Shown one piece after another: positions 1 through 5,597 of a stretch of 5,597 nucleotides of DNA (within the stretch, counting starts at the first letter, position 1; the number at the start of each line of letters is the position of its first letter). Origin of the DNA: Desulfobacterales bacterium (lineage in GTDB: Bacteria; Desulfobacterota; Desulfobacteria; Desulfobacterales; JAHIVH01); assembly GCA_020056645.1 (NCBI GenBank), contig JAGVHJ010000307.1, forward strand, positions 1-5,597, written 5' to 3'. Below the pieces are notes generated by a model. The model made no database searches. It saw only the letters and a list, made by a program, of their open reading frames with translations, and was not told the origin of the DNA. A program made the translations under genes and the position numbers.

Positions 1-1
1 C

Positions 2-688
2 CAACCGCCTCCGCTCTCCCAGGAAGAGCCTCAATCAAACGAGGCGCCCTTGGAAAGCGAGGCTATCCCCATGGAGAAGATGACGCCGGAAAGAGATCCT
101 GAGCCGGTGGAAGCAACGCCTCGGCCTGAAAAGAGGAGTCCTCCGCCTGAAACAAAAATCGATACGGAAGGAATAAAACGGGCGGCCTACGAGGAAGGGT
201 TTCAAAAAGGAGTGGCCGATGGGTATCAGAAGGGCCTTTCCGACGCGGTGGTTCCGGTTCAGATGATGCAGAACCTCCTTTCGGGCATGGAAGATCTCTG
301 GAACAGAATGATCCGCGCCAATGAGGACAAGATATTGAAGTTGATTGGTTTGGTCATGGATAAAATCGTCTATGGGCATGTGGCGCTCGATTCAGATGTG
401 GTCAAAAAATCGGTTCTGGACGCTTTTTATCTTTTGACCGAACCTGAAACGGCGGTGATCTATGTCAATAAGGAGGATTATGACCATATCGATGCGGTCA
501 AGGACGATTTTTTTAAGGAGATTGCAGCCTTAAAACAGGTCTCGATCATCGCGGACCCCGCAGTGAGCCAGGGCGACTGCCGCATCGAATCCGAGTCGGG
601 CGAGGTGGACGCGACCATCGAATCGCGTCTGGAGACCGTGAAAAAGAGTATCAGGGACGCTTTGCTGAAAGCGGTTGGTTCGCCTTGA
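2..688 (+). CDS. fliH: Flagellar assembly protein FliH (5'-partial)
   Basis: FliH is the cytoplasmic regulator/stator of the flagellar type III export ATPase; it binds FliI and ties it to the export gate and C-ring. The reading frame is open to the left edge with no stop, so the true start probably lies outside the window. In-frame TTG at 50 and ATG at 71 are possible internal starts but have no convincing Shine-Dalgarno. The visible N-terminal part is rich in Pro and Glu, as is common in FliH. At 185-247 there is a perfect AxxxG(xxxG)3xxxA glycine-repeat helix, a FliH hallmark. The C-terminal domain follows (roughly 290-680), with the typical ending DPAVSQGDCRIESESGEVDA and then IESRLE, which matches the conserved FliH/YscL/V-ATPase-E-like tail. 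The immediate neighbour is fliI, which supports the call. 228 residues are visible. Confidence 0.93.
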   Translation, partial: QPPPLSQEEPQSNEAPLESEAIPMEKMTPERDPEPVEATPRPEKRSPPPETKIDTEGIKRAAYEEGFQKGVADGYQKGLSDAVVPVQMMQNLLSGMEDLWNRMIRANEDKILKLIGLVMDKIVYGHVALDSDVVKKSVLDAFYLLTEPETAVIYVNKEDYDHIDAVKDDFFKEIAALKQVSIIADPAVSQGDCRIESESGEVDATIESRLETVKKSIRDALLKAVGSP

Positions 689-731
689 CATGGAAAACAT
701 CTATACCGTGAAGAAAAATGAAGGAAACGCC

Positions 732-738
732 GGGGAGG
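732..738 (+). promoter_or_regulatory. Ribosome binding site that decides the fliI start
   Basis: GGGGAGG lies 6 nt before the ATG at 745. The upstream ATG at 718, in the same frame, has only a weak GAAG-like sequence before it and is preceded at 709-711 by an in-frame stop. The strong site lies inside the longer reading frame, which argues that translation starts at 745 and that the nine extra residues are not made. Confidence 0.65.
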
Positions 739-744
739 TTTTGG

Positions 745-2082
745 ATGATTGCCGAAAATAGGATGCTTGATCTTGATTTCGACCCTTACTATTCTGCGGT
801 TCAGCAGGTGAAAAGCGTTGAAATCCGAGGCAAGGTCGTGAAGAATGTCGGATTGATCGCCGAAGCTCAGGGGCTGGGTCTAAGCATTGGAAGCATCTGC
901 ACCATAGAAAATGATCAGGGTAAGACCATTTTATCCGAAGTGGTCGGTTTCAGGGATAAGCGTGTCTTATTAATGCCCTATGGCGACACCATGGGCATCC
1001 GGCCCGGCAGTAGGGTCGCCCTGGTCGATAAAAATCCAAAGGCCCAGGTGGGAAATCAGTTTTTAGGGAGGGTCGTGAATGGCATGGGCCATCCCATTGA
1101 TGGTCTGGGGCCGATCCAGCCCGATTTCGACTACCCGTTGTATGGCATGCCCATCAATCCCATGGAGCGTAAAACGATCACGGAAGCCATGGATGTGGGG
1201 ATCAAGGCGATCAATGCAATGATCACGCTGGGGAGGGGCCAGCGGGTGGCTATCATGGCGGGTTCCGGTGTGGGAAAGAGTATATTGATGGGGATGATGA
1301 CGCGGCATACGGAGGCGGATGTCACCATTATTGGTCTTGTGGGGGAACGGGGCAGGGAGGTCAAGGATTTTATTGAAAATATCCTGGGAGAGGAAGGCTT
1401 GAAGCGGGCGGTTGTGGTTGCCGCTACCTCGGATTCCCCCCCCCTTGTCAGAATGAGGGGGGCCTACCTTGCTACCGCCATGGCCGAATTTTTCAGGGAT
1501 CAGGGCAAAAATGTTCTGTTGATCATCGATTCCATCACCCGGTTCGCCATGTCGTCAAGGGATGTGGGGCTCGCGGCGGGAGAGCCGCCCACCACACGTG
1601 GTTATACGCCTTCTTTTTTCGTGAAGATTCCCATTCTGCTTGAACGGGCTGGCTCCGTCATAGGAAAAGGCAGCATCACAGGCATCTACACGGTTCTGGT
1701 GGAAGGGGATGACTTGAATGATCCGGTGGGTGATACGGTAAGGTCCATCGTGGATGGCCATATCGTCTTGTCCCGGAAACTGGCCAATAAAGGGCACTAC
1801 CCGGCCATCGATGTCCTTGAAAGCGTGAGCCGGGTGATGCGCGATGTGAGTGACGCTGGGCATATGAAGGCCAGGGACGCGCTCATCGATATCATGGCCT
1901 CCTATCGTGCCGCGGAAGATATGATCACCATCGGTGCTTATGTGGATGGTTCTGATAAAATCATCGACCGGGCCAAGAAGCTGATGCCCAAAATCAATGA
2001 GTTCCTTCGCCAGGAAACCCAGAGAAAGTGTCCCCTTGCATTGAGTCTCAGTGAATTGCAGGGGTTGTACACGATGAAATGA
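745..2082 (+). CDS. fliI: Flagellum-specific export ATPase FliI
   Basis: FliI is the F1-beta-like hexameric ATPase of the flagellar type III secretion system. It releases chaperone-substrate complexes at the export gate. Numbered from the ATG at 745 (445 aa), the visible motifs are Walker A AGSGVGKS at 172-179, catalytic Glu in GLVGERGREV (E201), Walker B VLLIIDSITRFA around 257-268 with D262, and the ATPase alpha/beta signature PPTTRGYTPSFF at 281-292. The segment TVLVEGDDLNDPVGDTVRSI (316-335) and the following LSRKLANKGHYPAIDV are strongly FliI-like. All catalytic residues are present and the length is normal. Start choice: ATG 745 has GGGGAGG at 6-nt spacing; ATG 718 (454 aa) is the alternative. 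A run of nine C at 1436-1444 lies within the conserved SDSPPL segment. The gene sits 56 bp after fliH and 30 bp before fliJ, so all are likely cotranscribed. The paralogous non-flagellar SctN ATPases are excluded by the flanking fliH and fliJ. Confidence 0.97.
   Translation: MIAENRMLDLDFDPYYSAVQQVKSVEIRGKVVKNVGLIAEAQGLGLSIGSICTIENDQGKTILSEVVGFRDKRVLLMPYGDTMGIRPGSRVALVDKNPKAQVGNQFLGRVVNGMGHPIDGLGPIQPDFDYPLYGMPINPMERKTITEAMDVGIKAINAMITLGRGQRVAIMAGSGVGKSILMGMMTRHTEADVTIIGLVGERGREVKDFIENILGEEGLKRAVVVAATSDSPPLVRMRGAYLATAMAEFFRDQGKNVLLIIDSITRFAMSSRDVGLAAGEPPTTRGYTPSFFVKIPILLERAGSVIGKGSITGIYTVLVEGDDLNDPVGDTVRSIVDGHIVLSRKLANKGHYPAIDVLESVSRVMRDVSDAGHMKARDALIDIMASYRAAEDMITIGAYVDGSDKIIDRAKKLMPKINEFLRQETQRKCPLALSLSELQGLYTMK
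1436..1444 (+). repeat. Homopolymer of nine C within fliI
   Basis: Nine consecutive C occupy the codons TCC CCC CCC C(TT) for Ser-Pro-Pro-Leu, in a segment conserved in FliI. A one-base slip would frameshift the ATPase soon after Walker A. It is seen directly; any biological role is inference. Confidence 0.9.
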
Positions 2083-2112
2083 TGGTTCTCATCAGGATAT
2101 CCGGAGCGATCC

Positions 2113-2568
2113 ATGAAACGATTTGCTTTTCGCCTGCAGCCGGTTTTGAATTTAAAGAATCATCAAGAGAATATGGCCAAAATGGAAGTGGCAAGGGTCA
2201 TGCAGGCTCTTTTTGAATGTGAAAAAAAAATTGAAGTCCTGAAGAAAGACCTGAATTCGGCTTTAAGGGATTTTGACGCGAGAACCCAGATCGGCATCCG
2301 CGCGGAGGAGTTGACCTTTTTCACTAACTATCTAACGCGGATCGACCGGCTTGTAGCCCATGAGGAGAACAGGGAAAGACTCATCAGAAAACAGCTGGAA
2401 GAGAAACAGCGGTTGCTCAAAGAGAAAATTATTGAAAAGAAAACACTGGAAACATTGAAAGAGAAAAAAAAAGAGGCCTACTATCAAGAAGTGGAAAAAA
2501 TGATTCAGAAAGAATCCGATGATATGACCGCGATACGAAGGAAAGAGGAGCTTCCAGATGGCGACTGA
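2113..2568 (+). CDS. fliJ: Flagellar export protein FliJ
   Basis: FliJ is a small coiled-coil protein that inserts into the centre of the FliI hexamer like the gamma subunit of F1. It connects the ATPase to FlhA and helps recycle export chaperones. The product is 151 aa, the usual size. It opens with the characteristic FRLQPVLNLKNHQENMAKME and is then almost entirely charged helix (long Lys/Glu/Arg heptad-like stretches at about 20-145), consistent with an antiparallel two-helix coiled coil. The ATG at 2113 has GGAG at 2103-2106, 6 nt upstream. The stop overlaps the next gene by 11 bp. The gene contains two runs of nine A (2222-2230 and 2464-2472), both coding for Lys. FliJ sequences diverge strongly, so the call rests on the N-terminal motif, length, helix character and position after fliI. 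Confidence 0.92.
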   Translation: MKRFAFRLQPVLNLKNHQENMAKMEVARVMQALFECEKKIEVLKKDLNSALRDFDARTQIGIRAEELTFFTNYLTRIDRLVAHEENRERLIRKQLEEKQRLLKEKIIEKKTLETLKEKKKEAYYQEVEKMIQKESDDMTAIRRKEELPDGD

Positions 2569-3298
2569 ACGGGCGAAAAAAATCAGGGCGATATTCATTG
2601 GTGTTGTTGTCATCAAACTGGTGATGTTCTTCCTATTCATGAATGGAAAATTTCCTCTTGTCGACGGCGGAGTCGTTTCAGCCATCGCCCAGGATGAGGA
2701 AGGGAAAAAGAAAGAGGAAAAGGCGAATCAGGAGAAGAAGGAAGAAAAAGAAGGGGGGGAGAATAAAAGCGCCAAGGAGGAAAAAAAGGATGGGGGCGAG
2801 AAAGAGGTGAAAGAAGAGGGCGCGCTGAAACCTGAAGCTGACCCCAAAACGCCAAAGGAACCCGCCCAGGACCCCATGGTTGTTCTGGAGGGGCTTGAAC
2901 AAAAAAGAAAGATGCTTCTTGAAAAGGAGGAGCAGCTGAAGCTGGAGGGGGAGAGGCTCGAAGGGATTAAAAAAGAAATTGATGAAAAGCTTGAAAAATT
3001 ATCATATACTTACAGACAAATCGAAGAGGGCCTGGAAAAGTTAGGTAAAAAAGAGACCGAGTCGGAGCGCCTGAAGCGGGAAGCGGAAGATGCAAAGATG
3101 GATCAGCTTGTAAAGGTTTTTACAAGCATGAAACCTAAAAAAGCCGGTGAAATCGTCAATAATATGGATCTTGAGGTCGCCAAAAGGCTTTTTCTAAAAA
3201 TGAAAGGCGACCGGGCCGGAGAGATCCTCTCCTTTGTCAATAGCGACAAAGCGGCCCTCATCAGCGAAAAACTGACGGAAAAGAAAGAGATGTTTTAA
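2558..3298 (+). CDS. motE: MotE-like flagellar protein with MgtE_N-like C-terminus
   Basis: This is a 246-aa membrane-anchored protein of the MotE/COG3334 type. In alphaproteobacteria MotE is a periplasmic chaperone for the motor protein MotC, and related proteins near flagellar operons are thought to act at the motor or stator. The order visible is a short basic N-terminus, a membrane segment at about 11-29, an extremely charged Lys/Glu linker at about 45-100, a coiled coil at about 108-180, and a C-terminal helical domain at about 181-240. That domain (VFTSMKPKKAGEIVNNMD, then AKRLFLKMKGDRAGEILSFV) resembles the MgtE N-terminal repeat domain. An AIA sequence at 42-44 could be a signal peptidase site but is far from the hydrophobic core, so an uncleaved anchor is more likely. 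The start at 2558 has GAGGAG at 2545-2550 (7-nt spacing). The 11-bp overlap with fliJ suggests translational coupling. The exact function in this organism is inferred. Confidence 0.8.
   Translation: MATERAKKIRAIFIGVVVIKLVMFFLFMNGKFPLVDGGVVSAIAQDEEGKKKEEKANQEKKEEKEGGENKSAKEEKKDGGEKEVKEEGALKPEADPKTPKEPAQDPMVVLEGLEQKRKMLLEKEEQLKLEGERLEGIKKEIDEKLEKLSYTYRQIEEGLEKLGKKETESERLKREAEDAKMDQLVKVFTSMKPKKAGEIVNNMDLEVAKRLFLKMKGDRAGEILSFVNSDKAALISEKLTEKKEMF
2696..2763 (+). repeat. Polypurine low-complexity tract inside motE
   Basis: Two uninterrupted purine runs, 28 nt (2696-2723) and 34 nt (2730-2763), are separated by only a few pyrimidine-containing bases. The second contains seven G in a row (2753-2759). 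They encode the Lys/Glu-rich periplasmic linker, and purine-rich sequence continues to about 2820. No perfect tandem unit is visible; it is low complexity and not a satellite. Confidence 0.75.
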
Positions 3299-3330
3299 TC
3301 CTACACGATGCCCCTTGCACCTTATACCGG

Positions 3331-3337
3331 GGTGGAG
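3331..3337 (+). promoter_or_regulatory. Ribosome binding site that decides the phosphatase start
   Basis: GGTGGAG, containing GGAG at 3334-3337, lies 7 nt before the ATG at 3345. The longer frame opening with TTG at 3315 has no comparable site. Starting at 3345 also places a clean signal peptide at the very N-terminus, so the two lines of evidence agree. Confidence 0.7.
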
Positions 3338-3344
3338 ATCTTCC

Positions 3345-5486
3345 ATGGGATCGATTTGCCAATCAAGGATCGTTTGCCTTCTGGTATTTGGGGCGCTTTT
3401 TTTTCATAAGGCCCTGAATGCTTCTCCGACACTCATCCTGGAGCCGGGAAAGGGGAGCTTCATCGCAGGTCCCTACCTGGAATATTTGGAGGATAAGGAG
3501 GGGAAATGGACCCTCTCCGACATTGAGAGGCCGGAGAGGGCGGAAAGGTTCATTCAATATGGGAAAGAGGTGGTCAATTTCGGGTTCGCCACTTCAACCT
3601 ACTGGTTCAAATTCACGGTCAAAAATACTCATCCCGAAGTGACCAGCTGGATACTGGAGATCGGTTACCCCCATCTCGATACCTTCTCCTTGTTTTTTCC
3701 CGATGGAAAAGGGGGATATCGTGAGAAAAAGTCCGGAGATCTGATCCCTTTCACCGAACGGGAGATCAATCACAGGCTCTTTCTATTTAAGCTCCAAATT
3801 CCCACGGGCGGCTCTCAGGAAATTTTTATGAAGGTCAAAACCGAGAGCTCTCTTCAGGTGCCCATCACCATCTGGGAACCGATCCACTATTCGGAAAATG
3901 TGTACCGGGAGGAACTGGGCTACGGGATCTATTATGGCATCATGATCGTCATGGTCTTTTATAACCTCTTTCTTTTTCTCAGTATCCGGGACAGGGCCAC
4001 CCTCTATTATGTGCTCTATATCGGCACCTTCGGTTTCGGCGTCATGTCTTTAAATGGGGTGCCCACCCAGTTTTTCTGGTATCAGTGGCCCCTCTTCGCC
4101 AACAAGATTCTTCTGGTGAGTCTCTTCCTAGCCCTGGCCACCATGTGTCTATTCAGCAGAACCTACCTGAACACCAAGATCCATGCGCCACGCTTCGATA
4201 AGGCCATCGTTTTTCTAATGATGTTCGGATTCATATGCTCTGTGGCGTGCGTATTCATCCATTACGAGCTGGGGGTCAAACTGGTGGCGGTGTTGGGCGT
4301 GAGCTGCCCCATCCCCACGTTCATCGCTGGGATTATCTGCTGGCGGAAAGGGGGTATCGCAGCCCGGTTTTACCTGATCGCCTGGATCCTCCTTCTCATC
4401 GGTATTCTGGTGTTGGCATTGAGAAATTTTGGGGTGTTGCCGAGTGTTTTCTTCACCGAATACGCGGTTCAGATCGGATCGGCCCTGGAGGTGATTCTCC
4501 TCTCTCTGGGTCTTGCGGACAGAATCAACGTCATGAAGCGGGAACGGTTTCTGGCCCAGCAGGAGGCTCTCTCAGCCCAGGAAGAGGTGGTCCAGCAACT
4601 GCGGGAGATGGACTTTCTGAAGGACAAGATGAATCGGAGTCTTGAGGAGAAGGTCATCAAGCGGACCGAAGAGTTGAGCCAGGCCATGAAGGCTTTGGAG
4701 ACTAAAAACGATCAGCTCAAGGAGACAACCCAGGCCCTCTGGGGTGAGATGGAGCTTGCAAAACGGATTCAGACGGTTCTTCTTCCTAAAAAGCCTGCGA
4801 TTCCCGGATATGAAATTTCCGCCTACATGGCTCCTGCGGAAGAGGTGGGCGGTGACTATTACGACATTATTCACTCCCACGGGAAAGATTGGATCGTCAT
4901 CGGGGATGTTTCCGGGCATGGCGTTCCCGCAGGGCTTGTCATGATGATGGTGCAGACGGCCATTCATGTAACCGTGGGTCAGGATGCCTGCTTTTCACCG
5001 GCCCGGATCCTTTCAGCCATCAACCGGACCATTACGGGAAATATTCAGATGATGAATGATGACAAGTATATGTCGATCATGGTGATGGCGGTCCATGAGG
5101 AGGGCCGGCTCCTCTTTTCCGGCTTGCACCAGGATATATTGGTCTTTCGGCAAAAGACCCGTGAGCTGGAGGTGGTTGAAACAAATGGGATATGGTTGGG
5201 GCTTTCTGAGGATATTGGTGAACTGTTGAGAGATGACCTTCTGGTCATCAATCAGGGGGATATGGTTTTCATGTTCACCGACGGGGTGATCGAATCTAGG
5301 GAGAGGCCGGAAGGGGAGGATCTGGAATTCCATTCGATATCTATGTTTGGCCAGGAGCGGCTTGAGGCCTTGCTGCGGGAGTTGGGCGGCGCATCAACGG
5401 ACCAAGTGTTAAAAAGGGTTCTCGGCGAATTGAGCCATTATGAGACTCGGGATGATGTGACCATGGTGGCGGTTAAACGGGTATAA
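3345..5486 (+). CDS. 7TMR-DISM sensor with PP2C/SpoIIE-type serine phosphatase output
   Basis: This is a 713-aa membrane signalling phosphatase (numbered from ATG 3345). Domains in order: signal peptide 1-26 (hydrophobic core CLLVFGALFF, likely cleavage ALNA/SP); extracytoplasmic DISMED2-like beta domain about 28-180, including STYWFKF and a region around TSWILEIGYPHLDTF; seven membrane segments about 191-214, 221-239, 254-274, 286-307, 311-333, 340-363 and 373-394 (7TMR-DISM); coiled-coil linker about 397-475; SpoIIE/PP2C domain about 478-713. The metal-binding motifs are intact: EEVGGDYYD (D504), GDVSGHG (D521), FTDG (D646) and RDDVTMV (D703/D704), so it is probably active. Family members usually dephosphorylate anti-sigma-factor antagonists (RsbU, HsbR types); the ligand and target here are unknown. 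It lies 46 bp after the motE-like gene with no terminator between, so it is probably the last gene of the flagellar transcript. The ATG at 3345 is preferred to TTG 3315 because of its Shine-Dalgarno and signal peptide. Confidence 0.9.
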   Translation: MGSICQSRIVCLLVFGALFFHKALNASPTLILEPGKGSFIAGPYLEYLEDKEGKWTLSDIERPERAERFIQYGKEVVNFGFATSTYWFKFTVKNTHPEVTSWILEIGYPHLDTFSLFFPDGKGGYREKKSGDLIPFTEREINHRLFLFKLQIPTGGSQEIFMKVKTESSLQVPITIWEPIHYSENVYREELGYGIYYGIMIVMVFYNLFLFLSIRDRATLYYVLYIGTFGFGVMSLNGVPTQFFWYQWPLFANKILLVSLFLALATMCLFSRTYLNTKIHAPRFDKAIVFLMMFGFICSVACVFIHYELGVKLVAVLGVSCPIPTFIAGIICWRKGGIAARFYLIAWILLLIGILVLALRNFGVLPSVFFTEYAVQIGSALEVILLSLGLADRINVMKRERFLAQQEALSAQEEVVQQLREMDFLKDKMNRSLEEKVIKRTEELSQAMKALETKNDQLKETTQALWGEMELAKRIQTVLLPKKPAIPGYEISAYMAPAEEVGGDYYDIIHSHGKDWIVIGDVSGHGVPAGLVMMMVQTAIHVTVGQDACFSPARILSAINRTITGNIQMMNDDKYMSIMVMAVHEEGRLLFSGLHQDILVFRQKTRELEVVETNGIWLGLSEDIGELLRDDLLVINQGDMVFMFTDGVIESRERPEGEDLEFHSISMFGQERLEALLRELGGASTDQVLKRVLGELSHYETRDDVTMVAVKRV

Positions 5487-5511
5487 TTTTTTTTTAAACC
5501 CGCCTTTTTTT
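5468..5511 (+). terminator. Probable Rho-independent terminator of the flagellar operon
   Basis: GGCGG at 5468-5472 can pair with CCGCC at 5500-5504 (C5499 bulged), followed directly by seven T at 5505-5511. The stem can be prolonged by TTAAA (5473-5477) pairing with TTT and AA on the other side around a single unpaired A. An alternative stem is CGGGT (5478-5482) with ACCCG (5498-5502). The hairpin includes the TAA stop at 5484-5486 and a nine-T run at 5487-5495. The stem is imperfect, hence moderate confidence. Confidence 0.65.
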
Positions 5512-5537
5512 GTCAGCGGCAATCCCGTTGATTTTTC

Positions 5538-5566
5538 TTGACAAACATGAAATAGTCTATTATTCA
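5538..5566 (+). promoter_or_regulatory. Candidate sigma-70-type promoter for a gene beyond the window
   Basis: A perfect TTGACA -35 box at 5538-5543 is followed, at 17-bp spacing, by the weak -10 candidate TATTCA (5561-5566). A better-looking TATTAT (5558-5563) has only 14-bp spacing. The region is AT-rich and lies just after the terminator. The spacer holds a small inverted repeat, AATAG-T-CTATT (5551-5561). The downstream gene is not visible. Confidence 0.5.
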
Positions 5567-5577
5567 GAATATAAATC

Positions 5578-5597
5578 GTCGATTGTCGACAATCGAC
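5578..5597. promoter_or_regulatory. Perfect 20-bp palindrome, candidate repressor operator
   Basis: GTCGATTGTCGACAATCGAC is its own reverse complement over all 20 bases and ends exactly at the window edge, so it may extend further. It lies about 12 bp downstream of the candidate -10, where a bound repressor would block transcription. The core TTGTCGACAA resembles GntR-type operators. It overlaps a second inverted repeat, AATCG-T-CGATT (5574-5584). Operator identity is inference; a hairpin or other palindromic element is possible. Confidence 0.55.

Larger units (their letters stand above)
5512..5597. other. Non-coding segment after the flagellar operon
   Basis: Eighty-six bases follow the terminator and contain no credible open reading frame on either strand. 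They hold the TTGACA box and the nested palindromes described separately, and are best read as the upstream control region of the next gene, which starts beyond the right edge. Confidence 0.55.

Noticed and set aside
35..379. 114-residue reading frame on the minus strand opposite fliH
   Set aside because: It is antisense to a strongly supported FliH frame, with no recognisable motif or Shine-Dalgarno; most likely a shadow.
685..706. TTGACA at 685-690 followed by TATACC at 702-707 as a promoter before fliI
   Set aside because: Spacing is only 11 bp, far from the 16-18 bp needed, and the gene lies inside a tight operon.
690..761. 23-codon reading frame starting with ATG just after the fliH stop and running into fliI
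   Set aside because: No Shine-Dalgarno of its own beyond fliH coding sequence, it overlaps the start of fliI in another frame, and its peptide shows no recognisable feature.
2080..2094. Inverted repeat TGATG-GTTCT-CATCA at the end of fliI as a terminator
   Set aside because: The stem has five mostly A-T pairs, no T-tract follows, and fliJ begins 18 bp later in the same operon.
3300..3320. TTGCA at 3315-3319 as the -12 element of a sigma-54 promoter before the phosphatase gene
   Set aside because: The required GG at the -24 position is absent (AC is found there), so the sigma-54 consensus is not met.
3397..3404. Eight-T run in the signal peptide region of the phosphatase gene as a phase-variable switch
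   Set aside because: The TTT codons encode Phe in a hydrophobic core, where such runs are common; it is shorter than the nine-base tracts and there is no supporting evidence.
4235..4645. 136-residue reading frame inside the phosphatase gene on the same strand
   Set aside because: It is a frame shadow of a well-supported domain protein; the composition is unnatural and there is no start signal.

Overview
The window holds the distal part of a flagellar export gene cluster, read entirely on the + strand: the 3' part of fliH, then fliI, fliJ and a motE-like gene. A large membrane-anchored PP2C/SpoIIE-type phosphatase with a 7TMR-DISM sensor follows. A probable intrinsic terminator sits on the stop codon of the last gene. 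A short non-coding segment after it carries a promoter-like signal and a perfect 20-bp palindrome that ends at the window edge. The organism is a Gram-negative flagellated bacterium. Gene order, moderate GC, a MgtE_N-like MotE protein after fliJ and a 7TMR-DISM/SpoIIE protein suggest Desulfobacterota (former Deltaproteobacteria), but this is inferred from style and not proven.

Layout: fliH runs from the left edge (open reading frame with no start seen) to 688. fliI runs 745-2082 (an ATG at 718 is possible, but the strong Shine-Dalgarno favours 745). fliJ is 2113-2568. The motE-like gene is 2558-3298 and overlaps fliJ by 11 bp. The DISM-PP2C gene is 3345-5486 (preferred over an upstream TTG at 3315). 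A terminator-like hairpin with a T-tract lies at 5468-5511. Bases 5512-5597 hold a TTGACA box and overlapping palindromes, presumably the control region of the next gene outside the window.

Function: FliH, FliI and FliJ form the cytoplasmic ATPase complex of the flagellar type III export apparatus (regulator/stator, hexameric ATPase and central stalk, respectively). The MotE-like protein is a membrane-anchored, periplasmic coiled-coil protein of the motor/stator type. The last protein has a signal peptide, an extracytoplasmic DISMED2-like sensor, seven membrane segments, a coiled-coil linker and an intact metal-dependent Ser/Thr phosphatase domain. Such enzymes usually act on an anti-sigma-factor antagonist. 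Its position at the end of a motility transcript suggests that it couples an external signal to motility or sigma-factor control, but no partner gene is visible here.

Most of the window is ordinary flagellar biology. The points worth a second look are the phosphatase closing the flagellar operon, 9-nt homopolymers inside fliI and fliJ, the polypurine charged linker in motE, a textbook glycine-repeat helix in FliH, and the nested palindromes at the right edge.
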